A stretch of DNA of 64,000 nucleotides from Sisyra terminalis (GCA_958496175.1 OY292274.1:2604001-2668000); one strand, 5' to 3'. Positions 1 to 13,115 are shown, numbered from the stretch's first letter. Notes: generated by a model not told the origin, from the letters alone. A program made the numbers and translations.

Positions 1-1440
1 AATAGCATAGTTTCATTTTTCTCGTGAAGAGTCTAAATTCCAAAGCAACTTTGTTTGTTTCCAAAGCAACTTTTGTTTCCAAACATAACAACCTGTATAG
101 TATATAATTTCCTCGAACTTTCTTCGTATGAAATAATGAGATAGTTTGTTTTGTTTATGTTTTCCCGAGAAATTGAAACCCTTAACTTTATTGCGAGAGT
201 TTATGACAACGTATCGTTCCATGTCCTGTAATAAGAATTCCAAAGAGACAACATTGAAGCTTCGTTTTTCAATTCATCATTCCGCTATTGAAGCATTCTT
301 AACTTTTATTTTTCTAAAGGAGCATTAATTTTAATTTCTCAACTCAATTTTAATTTGCTCAAGCAAAGTTTGAAAATTTACCATTTAAATATTCCGTAGC
401 CAAATTGTCGAAGAATACACAACTGGCATTAAATTAACATGGATGCTATTCAAAACATAGGTATGCATTTACTGTTTATGTCTTTATTTCGATAACCAAC
501 TGGATAGTTCTTAACATGAACATAATAAATAATTTGAGTTATAACAGCTAATTCAAAATTTAGGGAAAAATAAGAACAAAATAATTACCATAAAATTGAA
601 TTTTAAAAACTAGTTTTAGTCAGACATCACAGCTACACATTCAAAGCTTAAACAAAAAATTGCAACTTTAATTACGATTTATCCATGTATGACGTTTCAT
701 CCCTTACATTCTACACACGTGATACTGAAAATGACTAAAATGAGTTCAGGCATAATCAATATCACTACAATACTATTTCCACCGAAATATCACAACCGAA
801 AATTTTCGCAATTACAATATAGTGCATTGCAATAATTACAGTAACGGAAAGTTAATACGATGGTGATAATAGATCAAATGCACATTTTATGGTTTATGTT
901 TCAATCGATAAAAGATGTTATTAAAATGGTAAAAACCAATTTTAGGATCAAAAAAATTTATATTTTGGGAGAATTTTTTTTTAACATTAATGAGCAAATG
1001 AAAGTCCGAAAACGATAAGTGCGCTCGTGGGTCATCTGTGATGTCACAGTCCGTTTTTTAAAACTAAAATATAAACATATCATTGAGCGGTTATCATAAA
1101 AACAATAACAATTTACATAATTTTTCATATTTTCCAGCACAGTAATGACTTTTGTACCGTAAAAATTACCCTCATTTTTTTTTACTTAATAGAAATTAAT
1201 TGTGTTTAGTGTGTGTAAAAACTAAACTTTTCATTATTGAAAGTCTGAGTCTTTTAATACAACTAATAAAAAGTATTTTTCCAAACAATCAAATTATACT
1301 TAATTGCAATTTGATGCAAGATCCAGAGAATAATTTTTGTAGGAATTAAAAACTATTGACGTAGCCGGAAAATGGGGAAAATATTATTTATTTTTAATAG
1401 AATTTAATACGAATAGAAAACTTTATTTTCGCAATCTAAA
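1..1440. other. AT-rich non-coding DNA, no feature recognised
   Basis: Scattered short open frames here have no recognisable domain, codon structure or splice context. I see no exon of the receptor gene and no clear repeat match elsewhere in the window. It is probably deep intron or downstream sequence of the GABA-B receptor gene. Confidence 0.6.
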
Positions 1441-1449
1441 TTATATCTG

Positions 1450-1870
1450 AAATTTAGAGAAAGTATAATGAATAATTTTCTGATAGTTCAACAATGATGA
1501 ATTAATCGAAAAGGGTAGAAAAAAACCATAGAACGGCTCCAAAAAAATATTTGGACTATTTTCGGAAGGTATGTTAGAACTTAAATAATTTGTTCCCACT
1601 CCAACCTTAAGTTTTCAATTATAAATATTTTTATTTCCAAATTAAGCGAAGAAAATAATTAATCAGAAAATATTTTTTCCTCTCAACAATGAGTTTTGAC
1701 TTAAATTTAACATATTATGAAAAATTTAGAAAAAGTCATAGAAAAGCCAATGAAAAATCATTCCCAGAAAAGTATTAGGACCTTTTTTGGACAGTGTTTT
1801 GGTACTCAAATGATACGTTCATAGTCGAAGTTTCAACTTTCTTTGTCGTTATATTTACAAATAAATCTTA
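1450..1870 (+). repeat. degenerate two-copy tandem duplication
   Basis: Two successive blocks of roughly 200 bp show the same order of motifs: a CTCAACAATGA-like start, AATTTAGARAAAGT, a TATTWGGACYWTTTT core and a TATAAATATTT-like end. The copies are strongly diverged. No coding potential is seen. This may be an internal duplication of an old repeat. Confidence 0.4.
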
Positions 1871-1926
1871 AAAAAAAAACGTAAAGTAAAAAAAATAAAC
1901 AATAAATGAACAATAAATGAACCAAT

Positions 1927-2270
1927 TTGACTGAAATTTGGATATATCATGTACGCATGTTAAAGCGATCTTCAAAAAAATAACAGCTGTTAATCTTTGT
2001 TGTAAGCCTTTGAAGTAGATGATTTATCCTCTTTTCTCCTCAGATAACTAATTGTAAAGTGATTTCTAAAAGGTGAATGAACATAAACTTTCTTTAATAT
2101 TTTTACGAAGTGTAATAAAATTTACCTGGCTATACTAAATTTCAATTATTATTTATGATTTCCATCATTAACATTTAGTTTGAACGATTAAAACAATCTT
2201 AATAATTGTGTTTAAATGCATTTGTCATAGAAAAATGTCCGTGGAATTCTGAAATTTATGTACAGTACAC
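1927..2270 (+). repeat. dispersed repeat A, copy 1
   Basis: About 330 bp that match, with many substitutions, the stretch at 14108-14430 in the same orientation. Shared landmarks in order are GAAATTTGGATATAT, GAAGTAGATGATTT, AAGTGATTTCTAAA, the CTATACTAAATTTCAA-like block and ACATTTAGTTTGAA. It directly abuts the foldback element that follows. The type of element is unknown; it has no coding capacity. Confidence 0.7.
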
Positions 2271-2329
2271 TGATTCAAAAAAATTATGATTTTTTTTTCT
2301 TAATTATATCGAAAATATCGTTGAGAATG

Positions 2330-3163
2330 ACAAGAAAAAAATCCTGTAAAAGTTTAAGCTCTTAATATTAATATTACGAGGTGCCGCATCGCGAATTTCG
2401 ATTTTTCATTTAAATAACATGGGAACAACATTCTCTTGAACTTTGGAATTTTATAGCTCACGTTGGTGACAATATTTCGGAATGACCAAGGTTTATTCTT
2501 GTAAAAAATTGAACGATCTACAAAAAAAGTCTCGTACAAGTTTTTGATATATTTATTCCTTCAAAAGTTATTCGAGGTCAAAGTTGAACTAAAGAGAAAT
2601 TTTAATATTTTTTCAAATTTTTGACGCAACCATCAATTTTATGAGAAAATTTTATAGGACATTGTTTGTAGAGCACTTTGTTTTCTATAACTTATCTCCA
2701 TAAAAGATTTTGATATTTTTCACAGGTCCTAGTTTTTTTGCATTAAACTGAAAATATTCGTAATTTTAATGTTTTAAATTAATAATATTCCTTGAATTAT
2801 TTTATTTTTAACATAATTTTTTTTTTTATTACTTAGAACCTGTAAAAAATATCAAAAACTTTTATAAAGATAAGTTATACAAAAAAAAAAGTGTTCTACA
2901 AAAAATGTCCTATAAAATTTTCTCATAAAATTGATGGTTGCGTCAAAAATTTGAAAAAATATTAAAATTTTTTTTTAGTTCAACTTTGACCTCGAATAAC
3001 TTTTGAAGGAATAAATATATCAAAAACTTGTACAAGACCTTTTTTGTAGATCGTTCAATTTTCTACAAGAATATACTTTGGTCATTCCGAAATATTGTCG
3101 TCACCAACGTGAGCTATAAAATTCCAAAGTGCAAGAGAATATTGTTCCCATGTTATTTAAAAG
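2330..3163. mobile_element. foldback element FB1 (long inverted repeat)
   Basis: The arms 2411-2735 and about 2836-3160 are near-perfect reverse complements over about 325 bp, separated by a spacer of about 100 bp. Bases 2330-2410 extend the left arm with motifs seen in the two other foldback elements (CTCTTAATATTA, GTGCCG), but the right arm stops at about 3163, so the right end is missing. Shared internal landmarks (CTACAAAAAAGGTCTC, AAAGTTATTCGAGGTCAAAG) link it to elements at 16064-18642 and 31245-32294. There is no open frame of note. It is probably a non-autonomous DNA transposon of hAT type, judged from the best relative. Confidence 0.85.
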
Positions 3164-4472
3164 GGTCAACATGGGTTAAAATCCCATGTTATGAAATTTA
3201 ATTTATTTTAAATTATTTTTAGAACATATGCATTAGGTCTAATAAGATTTGATAAAAATTAAATACTATTTCTCAAATAAAAAATTCAAATTGTCAAACT
3301 TGCAGTCGATAATTGAACATGTGAAAATTTTCAAAGAAAAACATTTTTTTCTGGTGAAATGTCTGAGAAAAGTTTTTCAAACAACAGAAATATTTTCCCT
3401 TTTTGTCGCAAAATTCAGCAATATAAATTGTGGCTTTCAAGCGTGACATAATGACAGCAATAACTTTTCGAACTTTCAAATCGGTAAAAATATTCGACAA
3501 CAAATTTTTCGCTGAGTGCTGAATAGCGTAAACTTGAATACTTGTACCCTAATTTGCATAATATATTGATTTCTAGTTTAAAGGTGTTCATATACGAATA
3601 TACACAGTGTAATATAAAAAAATTAATCTTTTAAAATTCCGGAGAGAATTGCGTCATTTTATTTTTAATTATAGTAGAAAGCAATCGATGAGAGGCGTCA
3701 AACTCGTATCAATTCTCGAATATTAGTTTGTACGATAAAAATATTGTTTTCTTCATCTAATAAAACCAAGAAAATCTCCGTTTATAATACCCAAATACGA
3801 AATTGTATTTGAAAGCTTAGAATGAAATATATTACGTGAAGGTAAAATTAAAAATTGTGATCACGTAAACTGCGTGGAACGGAAACGTTTGCTCGCAACT
3901 CTCGTCATGGCACACAATAGTTGCTAACAATTTTCAAAGGCGGTTTTAACTGTACGTTACATCCTTGATAAATCGTTTTAATTTGTTAGAACTATTTAGT
4001 ATGAAAGCTTTACTTTTTCGAGAAATTCTACGTGATAAATATTTACGATAAAAAATATCAACTCAATTTTCATACACATATTTTTCCATCTTTGTATAAA
4101 ATAACTTTTAGCAACTCCATACTATGTATATAAATTTATTCCACCATATTTTTTAGATAATATAAAACCCCAATGCAAACATTTTGTTCAAATAAGATTC
4201 ATAATATTATGTATAATGTATGTAAAATTCATGTAATTATACAAAAGTTAAATATGTTTAAAACTTAAAAGCTTATTTATAGTCGGTTTAAAACTGCAAT
4301 AGTTTTCGATTTTATTAACCACAATAAAATTCTGAAAATAAAAATCTCCAGTAATTGCGACGTTCGAACCCAGACTCGCTAACGTACAGATGTGATTGTC
4401 AATTTACCCTGTTTTTTTGTTTTTATAGAGAATGGATGTAAAAAAGAATTTTAATATTTCATTTATAACACA
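3164..4472. other. AT-rich non-coding DNA, no feature recognised
   Basis: I see no exon, no inverted repeat of note and no match to the repeat families found elsewhere in the window. Confidence 0.55.
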
Positions 4473-6835
4473 TCTAATACATATAGTTCTAACGTCTCTC
4501 TGTACATTTTGATTTTGAACCCAATTTCAAAGTAAATATTGGTTTCAAGAGGCTCTTATTCCAAATTTAACCTTTTTAAAATTTTTGTTAGTCTGTTTCT
4601 CTGTCTGTTTGTCCAGATTTAACTTAAGAACGGAACAACTGAATTTAATGAAATTTGATACAAAGATTCAACACTATTACCGACTCACATTAGGCTACTA
4701 ATCATTTCTTAAAAATAATAAGGGAAGATATTCCCTACATAAAAACTAAGGCATGAAAAAAAAATTACTTTACACAGACGTGTTATATATCGTTGGAAAA
4801 GTATTTAAAATTTATAAAATAATCTGCAAGAATCTTTTTAGTTGAACTGATAAAAAGCACAGTAAATTCAATTTAAAGTACAAAAAAATTGCCTGTTTGA
4901 AAATAAACGTTTAAACATATAATAAACATGAACTTTGGACATGTAAACAGTCCAATGGTTTACGTATCTGACATTCTGATACTCATAATGAAAGAGACGT
5001 GGGTTCAAATCTTTCAGTAAACTTTCTTTTTTTTAAAAAAATTGTCGTAAATAGACCCTTAGAGTTGCTCAGGAAGGAAATGTTAACTAAAAAAAGGAAT
5101 AGTAATAATAATAACAACAATAGTAATAAAGCTTAAAATAAATACGTATTTAAAACTGTGCATATATAAAATCGTGTAATTATATATCTACTCTGACTGA
5201 TGAAATTTTAATATTCGATGTATTCCTTTTAAGAAGTAGATATCTGATAAGAATTTTTTTTTTTTTGAAAATTCCTACCCTTAAAAGAGTAAAAGGGGTG
5301 ACTAAGTTTGTATGAGAAAATATAGATTTAATCAACAATCTAAATTTAATAATTAATAAGTATCATTAATAAATAAATAATTAATTAAAAATAAGTGTCT
5401 GTTTTGTAAATCATTTTAAAAACAGCATTTTAAGTAACGTCATTTCACTTAATTAATATGAAAGTTTATGTAGTACTTATACCAAATAAACGAGTTTTAA
5501 TTTTTCTTCGTTTTTCAACAATCAAACTTTTTAAAATCTAATTTCTTTATGAATCAATGATTGTGATCTGAATCAATTATCTATTCTGTTGAAAAGCATT
5601 AAGGAAGCAATTTTTTGCCATACATTACATTATCAACTAAAATATAAAATCTTCCATACTAAATTTTCTTCGGTATTTAGAATTTAAAAGCCAATATTCG
5701 AATTTACGTCTACGCTTTCCATCTAGTTCCAACAATTTTGTATGTACAACGTCCAAACGTCCAAAATCAAATAGCTTTTTAGCCATGATATCAAATTAAA
5801 GAAAAACATATGTTTTTTCATTTTACATTGTATTTTCCAATATAAATGCATATTTGTGTCGATGAAATTTGGAAAAATGTTTTACTTATACGATGCATAT
5901 ATATAATAAGAAAGGGTTTTTGATAATTCCTCCCCTAAAGTAGTGAAAAATGGTGGCAAATTTTGTTTGGCATAACGTCTAATAAACAATGGAAATTTCA
6001 AATTTCATAATAAAAGTATCGTTATAGACGAAACGTTTTATCACCTAAAATAAAATAAAGTTGGTTAATTATTTGAAACAAAAACTTTGGGTCTGCTTAA
6101 AAATTTAAACTCTGATAGATATATCAGAAAAGGTTAAGTTAAGTTTATAAGTGAGCATTAAGTTCTTTGGCTTTCACATATTGTAAACCTGAAAATTCGA
6201 AATACGTATTCACAAATAAATGCATAAGTGAGCGAGTACCCTTTGCAATTCGGTGAATAAAATAAAATACTAACCGACATTTTTGTGATCTAAAATTAGT
6301 GGCTCCTTTCAAGAGAGAAGGAATGGGAATTTAAAATAGGGGGGTTGAATGTGTAATATACGGTAAGCAAAAGGCTTAAGCCAAATCGTGTATGGTGAAC
6401 TCGAGACTATCCAGTATGGTTTAATTAAATAGTTGAAATTCAGATATTTTAATAATAAGTGAATAGATACAAAAAGGTTATACTTGATTATGGAGGAACT
6501 GGGTTTCGTGCAATTATACAAATTTCAATTTCGTGGTAGTGTTGTACATTGCAGAAGAATAATAGTTTTGGGAAAAAGGTTCATTCAGGAATTGAATCAA
6601 TCAGATGGGATTCCTACTAATATTCAAAAATCTAAGCCCTTAACTTCTGTTATTTCGACTCAAGTATTTTGATAACTTTGTACTGTTTTAAGTCATAATT
6701 AAGATTGACTTTATTGAACTTGACGATAGTTTTTATTTATGTATATATGCTTATTGATTTACGGGTTATTTGACTTACGGTAAGTACACCTGTCATAGTT
6801 ATACGCATTAAACCATACTGGTTACTGATTTTTCA
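4473..6835 (+). mobile_element. Helitron-like element copy H1, 3' end lost
   Basis: It begins with TCTAATACATATAG, a decayed form of the family start TCTATACTAATATATAAAAT, and follows the family body: GAACCCAATTT block, TTAAGAACGGAACAAC, tRNA-like module at 4945-5022, TCTGACTGATGAAATTTTAA, ACCCTTAAAAGAGTAAAAGGGG, GAGCATTAAGTTCTTTGGCT, and CTGGGTTTCGTGCAATTA. The family's terminal GACGAAGTCGCGGG and CTAGT end is absent; homology fades at about 6835. It is non-autonomous: no Rep or helicase is encoded. The short open frames in it are not genes. Confidence 0.8.
4945..5022 (+). repeat. tRNA-like module inside Helitron H1
   Basis: A box-A-like AATGGTTTACG, a CTCATAAT anticodon-loop-like string and a box-B-like GTGGGTTCAAATC occur in tRNA order. 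The CTCATAAT string recalls elongator tRNA-Met. The middle is longer than in a real tRNA and the acceptor stem does not pair, so it is a tRNA-derived relic, not a tRNA gene. Confidence 0.6.
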
Positions 6836-8618
6836 TCTAGATTTTTCGACATACAAAAGTAAATGTACATAACACAAGTCGACAATACTGTTTTGATAGT
6901 AATGAGTAGAAAAAAAACGTATAGATTAGTGCAAAATGGCGTTTATAAAATAAATTTTATAACTATTTGTATAGATTTAATGTTGAAATTTACATGACAA
7001 GTTATCTTTAAAAAAGTCGATACCTTAACACATTTTATTTAGGGTTATTTTAGAAACATACTTACTATTTTACTTAAACACATTCACGTTATATTTATTT
7101 TCGTATATGAATTAATTTATGTTGATTACATTTCTAAACAAACATATAATATCGATTCAAATACTAGCAAAGGGTTTTTTTTTGTAATTTAAAAACGCCA
7201 CCACCCAATGTTATGCTTTGCGTACACGGAACTTAAACTTCCGACCTTTAGGTGTGTGAATTTATCCGTTAACAAGTCCTATATCATCCTCCTTTACGCC
7301 GCTTTAGGGAAATTATATTAAATTTTGCCTTCATAATTTAGCCTCTATTTTATCATCAAATGGACAATAACCATTAAGGGGCACGTTTGAAAATGTACGG
7401 GAGACTTTATAGCGGCGATATGTCTGAAGAAAAGAGCACATCGTAATCGTTAATTAGAACAAACAGAGACAGCTAAACTTCCTTGTCTAGTATTCGTATT
7501 CAAACTATTTTGCATAAAAGATATTTAAACTCCCTATTCTAGGTTTGTGCTATTGAATATCATACGTTTGTAAGGGATTTAATCATTTAACTGATCTAAA
7601 AACAGCACATAGCTCATCACATCGCTTTTTCCCCGAAGCGAAATATCTATTTTCGATATTTTTGAAATTGCTCGACCGGTACTAATGGATTGAAAATACA
7701 TTATTTATTAAAAAAAAAAAATGATTTGAATAAATGAAAAATACATGAATAAAGCTCTATCGATAAAAAATGCATTACACCAGATACCTATAACATCTAT
7801 AACATTTCTCTTTCACAAAAACATTTGAATTGATTAAACCTGAAAATCAACACAATCTATATTGCAGATATTCCATCTTTTGCACCAAAATTTAAATTTG
7901 CATGTCTCATTTGTAGTGGCACATTTTAAATGTTCACTTTATATCATATCAAAGTTGGAAGAATATCAAAATGAAAATTAGTTTTTTAACGTTATCGAAA
8001 ATTGGTACGTTTCCAATTATATTTTTGTTCCAGATACGAATACAATTCAACACTGCATTCATCAAAAACCATTTCACAAGATTTAACTGTGATACCAAAC
8101 TTGAGCAATTAGAATAAAAGTTTCAGATGGCAAAAATTTCTCCCTCATTAAATAAATTTCATGTTGTGAACAGAGAGCACATTTACAGAAAGTTTTATAT
8201 AAAATTTGTGAATCGATATACATATTATATTAGCAATGAATCGATTTATGGAAGATTAGTTTTCCTCTCTTTTGCGAGGTAAATTGGATTCTATATCCGC
8301 TCTGAACTTTTACCCTAGTCTGTGCTACAGATTTCAAAGAGGGATAAGTTTTTTTAAACAACGTTAACGAAACACAAACAATTCTTATGCGAATGGTTGT
8401 TAATGGAATATCAGGGTAATGGAAATTTAAATTAGAGATCAGATTTAAATTTGTGAATCTGGAAACACTATGTTATTATTCCTCTCTACAGGTGAATTAA
8501 ATAGATTTACCAAGGTTTGTTTTAATATTTATTTTGTAATATCACTTTATCTTCGATAACAAGTTTTGTACACGAAAAAATTAACATTTTTAGGGAAAAA
8601 AAATTCACGTCCATCATA
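6836..8618. other. AT-rich non-coding DNA with one tRNA-like relic
   Basis: Apart from the tRNA-like stretch at 7204-7310, I see no gene, clear repeat or element end in this interval. Confidence 0.5.
7204..7310 (-). repeat. possible tRNA-derived (SINE-like) relic
   Basis: Read on the minus strand it shows a GGACTTGTTAACGG anticodon-arm-like block (GTT, recalling tRNA-Asn). A T-arm-like hairpin follows, with stem CGGAA/TTCCG around a GTTTAAG loop. It is slightly GC-richer than its surroundings. The D arm is unconvincing and there is an insertion before the T arm, so this is at most a decayed tRNA or SINE head. Confidence 0.35.
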
Positions 8619-10156
8619 TCTATTATTATAAAGAGGAAAGATTTGATTGTTTGTTTGTTTTGAATAGGCTTAGAAACTACTTGACCGATTTGAAAAATTC
8701 TTTCACTGTTGGCAAGCTACACTATTTTCGGTGAACAAGGGCTCTATTAAATTTTCAAAAAAATTAGGGATCCATACTAAAACTCCAATAGTATGTGAAA
8801 AAATTACAAAAAAAACTTTCTTACATCGCATGTGCTGGCGATTTAACTAAAGAACGGAACAACCGAATTTAATGAAACTTTATATTAAGATACAACGCAA
8901 TTACCCACACACGTTAGGCTACTTACCATTACTTAAAAAAATAATAAGGAAATGTATCCCCTACGTAAAAACTGAGGGATGAAAAAAAATTTTACTTTAG
9001 ATAGGCGAGCTATATATCATTGGAAAGGTATTTAAAAGTTAAAAAATGATCTGTTTTAATATTTTTAGTTAAACTTATATAAAGCACAGTAATTTAATTT
9101 AAAGTACAAAAATTGTCTTTTTGAAATATAAATGTTTTTATAGATAATAATCTGACAGTAATTTTTTTTTTTACAAAGTTGTTGTAAATAGATCCTTAGG
9201 GTTGCTCAGTAAGGAAATATTAACGAAAAAAAAGTAAAAGTAATACAAATAATAATCATAATAGTAATAAAGATTAAAATAAAAACGTTTTTAAAACTGT
9301 GCATATATAAAATGGTGTATTTATATACTCCTCTGACTGATGAAGTTTTAATATTCGGTGTATTCCTTATAGGAAGTAGGCATGTGATAATGTTTTTTTT
9401 TAAATTACTACCCTAACAGACAAGGGTGGATTCAGGATTTTTTTCTTGGGGGAGAGGCACAATATCTTTTAATGCAAGTGCGTGAAAGGGATCACGAAAA
9501 AAATTCGCAATTCCAGCCAGATATTATTTATCATCATAATGATAAATAATAAATAATCAGATCATCATAATGATAAAAGAAATTTAAAATCCTCTTCCAG
9601 AGCAAAAGGCATACGCCAAATCGTGTATGGTGAACTCTGGACTATCTAATGTGGTTTAATTATATAGTAGAAATTCATATATTTCAAGAACTGGGTTTCG
9701 TGCAATTGTAAAAATTTCAATTTCGCGGTTGTGTTGTACAGTGCAATAATGTATTAGTTTTTGGAAAAATGTTCATTCGGGAATCGAAAATGGGAGATTG
9801 GGTTATTTTGACGCGAGTATTTTGATAACTTTCGACATTTTTTAGTCATAATTAAGACCGAAGTTATTGAACTTGGCGATATTTTTTATTTATGTATAGA
9901 TGCTGATTGATTTACGGATTATTTGGTTCACGGTAGGTATACCTACCGTAGGTATACGTAATTGAACATACTCTTTTTAGATATTTATAAATATTTTTTG
10001 AAAATTAATTGATTATTACATAGTACTACTTTATTCTTTACAACAGTTTATTAAATATATCATTTTCAAGAGTGTTTTTAAGTATGATTATATTTTTCGT
10101 AAAAGAAATAAGAAAAATAAAATACGTTACGCAGACGAAGTCGCGCGGATCAGCTA
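8619..10156 (+). mobile_element. Helitron-like element copy H2 (second 5' subfamily)
   Basis: The 5' end reads TCTATTATTATAAAGAGGAA, followed by AATAGGCTTAGAAACTACTT and GACCGATTTGAAAAATTCTT, a 5' end common in insect Helitrons. The body then joins the same family seen in H1. The 3' end has ACGTTACGCAGACGAAGTCG and a decayed CAGCTATTAG in place of CAGCTAGT. A perfect 20-bp palindrome lies at 9930-9949. An unrelated GC-richer patch at about 9424-9520 has no counterpart in other copies. There is no helicase or Rep, so it is non-autonomous. Confidence 0.8.
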
Positions 10157-10179
10157 TTAGTTATATTTTTGCAATTTTA

Positions 10180-11085
10180 TTAAAACAATGGCGGAATGAT
10201 TTGGTGATTTTCTTGATGTTCGAGAGTTCTGAAAAAAGAAATATGGAAGTTTCCATATTTTCCGAGGAAACGCTTTTTACAGAGAAAGCTCGATTGGAGG
10301 AATATTTTATATGATAAAGTTTCGATATTTATGTAGCGCAATAATTGACGTTTTTATCATTCAAGAATTGTGAACGAAAAATAATTGTAACTTTTCTTGG
10401 AAAATGATATTAAATAATGCTTACCTGACATTGACACCATTTTGGAAAATGGAATTTTGGTTTGAAAGAAATTATAATTACAAATTTAATCATAGAAGCG
10501 GTAAGTGTGAGGAGTATGAATCAGTTGCTTTCCACAAAAGTTTTGTGAGTTACGGTATTAACAATAAAAACTATAAATGTCAATTATGCATTATTGGCAT
10601 TATAAAGCTTTAAACCTGATTCTGTCAATAGGTACATAACGTTTTTCCCGGGATATTTGAGAACTGACATTTTTTTTTCTTTCAGAACTCATAAACGACA
10701 AATGATCACCAATTAATGGTACAAAATAATTTCAAATTATCAATGTTTAAAAAATGTCCAAAATCAAGCTTTTTTCTTCAAATAGCTTTTCCTTGGAATA
10801 GTTACGAGTCACAAAAATGTATCCTAATATTTCTATCAGAACTCTTGAGCTCATCAGAACTCCTGGAAAAAAATACCTTTAAATTTGTTTTGACTGTAAT
10901 AGGTCATTTCAATGTATTTTTACGCTTATTTCAAATATAAAATCCATTTCTATCCATTACGTAGTTTTCTCACAAAATGTGGTAATATATGAGAAGTGTT
11001 TTCTCGAAAAAAAAATACAAGTAAGGAAGCTTTTTCTTTCAGGACTCATGAACGTCAAGAAAAAACCAATTACAATAGCGTAAAA
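10180..11085. repeat. diverged long inverted repeat
   Basis: The block around 10190-10275 (AATGG...TTCTTGATGTTCGAGAGTTCTG) is matched in reverse complement around 10985-11085 (TTTCTTTCAGGACTCATGAACG). A further related block lies at 10675-10720. The arms are heavily diverged, giving an old foldback-like element. Short open frames between them have no recognisable domain and are not called. Confidence 0.5.
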
Positions 11086-11660
11086 ACACGCGAAAGTCAA
11101 TATTTGTAAAAAAGCTCTCATCGTCAAGTTAACATTGCCTACATAGGATTTTTACGGAAAATATGCAAGTAGCAGTTTTATTTCTTCTAAAACCAATAAT
11201 TACTTATTGAATCGAAATATTGAATCCTTATCCTTACCAATATTATAAACGCGAAAGTTTGTAAGAATGGATAAATGGATGTATAGAGCTTTGTTACTCT
11301 TTCACGCAAAAACTACTCAAAGAATTTTAATGAAACTTTACAATAATATAACTTATACATCAAAATAACATTTAAGTTATTCTAAATGAAGATATTGTAT
11401 CAAATTTCCAAATTATAACGATAAGTGTCAAGTAAGTACGAACAAATTCTGCCACCTACGAGTTATTTAGGGTGCGCTGCAAAAACCATTCGAGTTACAA
11501 CATAATATTTATAACTATGTTAATGGGGCATTTGTTTACATATCTGTCGTTATAATGCTGTAATTAACAGCCATGGGTTCAAATCTCAAAGTATTTTTTT
11601 TTTTTTGAAGTTATACTTCTTTAGGCGCGTTATGAAAAATTGATGAGAGTGAAATTTTAC

Positions 11661-11823
11661 GATGCGCGCGCACCCGTGACACAAAATTAACAGAGTGAAG
11701 TTGCCCACTAAATCGGATGCGCGCGCACCGTGACACAAAATTAACAGAGTGAAGTTGCCCACTAAATCGGATGCGCGCGCACCGTGACACAAAATTACCA
11801 GAGTGAAGTTGAAAAAATGCTAC
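11661..11823. repeat. 54/55-bp minisatellite, about three units
   Basis: Units start at 11661, 11716 and 11770 with GATGCGCGCGCACC, then GTGACACAAAATTA, CAGAGTGAAGTTG and CCCACTAAATCG. The first unit has one extra C; the third diverges after GAAGTTG. The GCGCGCGC core contrasts sharply with the AT-rich surroundings. Open reading frames running through it simply repeat and are not proteins. Confidence 0.9.
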
Positions 11824-12208
11824 CAACAAAACAGAAATGGAACCTCTGTTAGTGGCGCATGTTGGCACGCATGCCGCCTCTGTTCACTGTGTATTTATAT
11901 TTATAATATTTATCCATATGCTTTGAGTTTCTACATTTAAAACACGTGTTTTCATTTTGTTTTCATTATACAAATGCGAATTTTATATGTACCTCTGAAT
12001 TATAATCAGAAGTGATTTAAATTGAATATTTAAATCAATACTAATTAATATCAGAAAATATTTGTGAAAAAACTGTGCTCATCAACCTTCCTAAGTGCTC
12101 CAATACAATTGAGGTTTACTATCCGCATGTATTATTTAGTAATATAAATGACAAAATTATTACTTGATAAACTAATAAGTATATAATAAAATCATGTTTC
12201 TCTTTACG

Positions 12209-13115
12209 ACAGACTATCGTCAGTTGCGACGTACCATATAATTTTTCTTTGTCACCGCCACCCAATATACTTACACGACTGACAAATGCTAAGAATTGGA
12301 AATTGATTAAATGAAATCAAAATGACAGTTGAAACAAACGACAACAATCATTCAGTTCAAATTTTAAACAACGATGGTATTTCACTCACACGTATGTGTT
12401 TACAATATTTGTATACCTTTGCCGAAATATATGCATACATAATACTAACGTTTGCCTATTATTATTATTATTATCATGAGAATTAATATACATTTAAAAG
12501 AAAGATATTTTTCTGAAGTTATTCGGGGTAATATTTAAAACAATGTAATTAAACTGGATTGATACATTACATTACAATATATTTTTCTATATTTGAATTA
12601 AAAATTAGTTTCAATACATAGATATGAATGGGTAAATAAAATATACAATCACTATTGCATAAATTTAATTTTTGGGACATCGTTATTAGGGATTGTTTAT
12701 ATATATCTAACATGATATTTAAGTCCAACAATCTACTTCTATATGGTAAATGTTTTCGATAAGTATTTTTCGAGCATGTGACCCAATTTGTTAATTCGGT
12801 TAAACGGTTAATACATATAATATGGTATATACATTTTGTATAAGTAACCAAACGTGTAAGCATATAGTATTAATGTACAAATAGCCAATTTAATATTTTA
12901 TTTGAAACCCAGTTACATTCCGTCAAATATTCACAACCCAACACTGGCACAACTGACAAATGACTAAAACTAGCAATTGAATGAAAGTGAAATGACAGTT
13001 GAAACTAATGACATGGTTGTTCAAATTTGAGGCAACAATTATTATATTTGTATTCCACTAAAGTGGATGTATTTAAACTGTATATTCTTTGTCTTTGTCG
13101 CAACACATACGTTTT
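12209..13115 (+). repeat. diverged direct repeat pair (12209-12440 and 12905-13115)
   Basis: Both copies share, in order, an ACTGACAAATG(A/C)TAA block, AAATGACAGTTGAAAC, TTGTTCAAATTT or its variant, TATTTGTAT, and a TTTGTCGCAACAC/TTTGCCGAAATAT block. Spacing is about 690 bp, same orientation. They lie inside the insertion that splits Helitron H3 and could be its long terminal or subterminal repeats. There is no coding potential. Confidence 0.65.

Noticed and set aside
10072..10940. Three successive plus-strand open frames of 69-80 codons
   Set aside because: The first begins inside the Helitron H2 3' end and the others lie in a diverged inverted repeat; no recognisable protein.
11661..11823. 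CRISPR-like array
   Set aside because: Units are contiguous with no unique spacers, and this is a eukaryotic nuclear context.
11586..11868. Open frames with repeated GARASDLVGNF-type peptide
   Set aside because: They come directly from the 54/55-bp minisatellite and two frames repeat equally; not a repeat protein.
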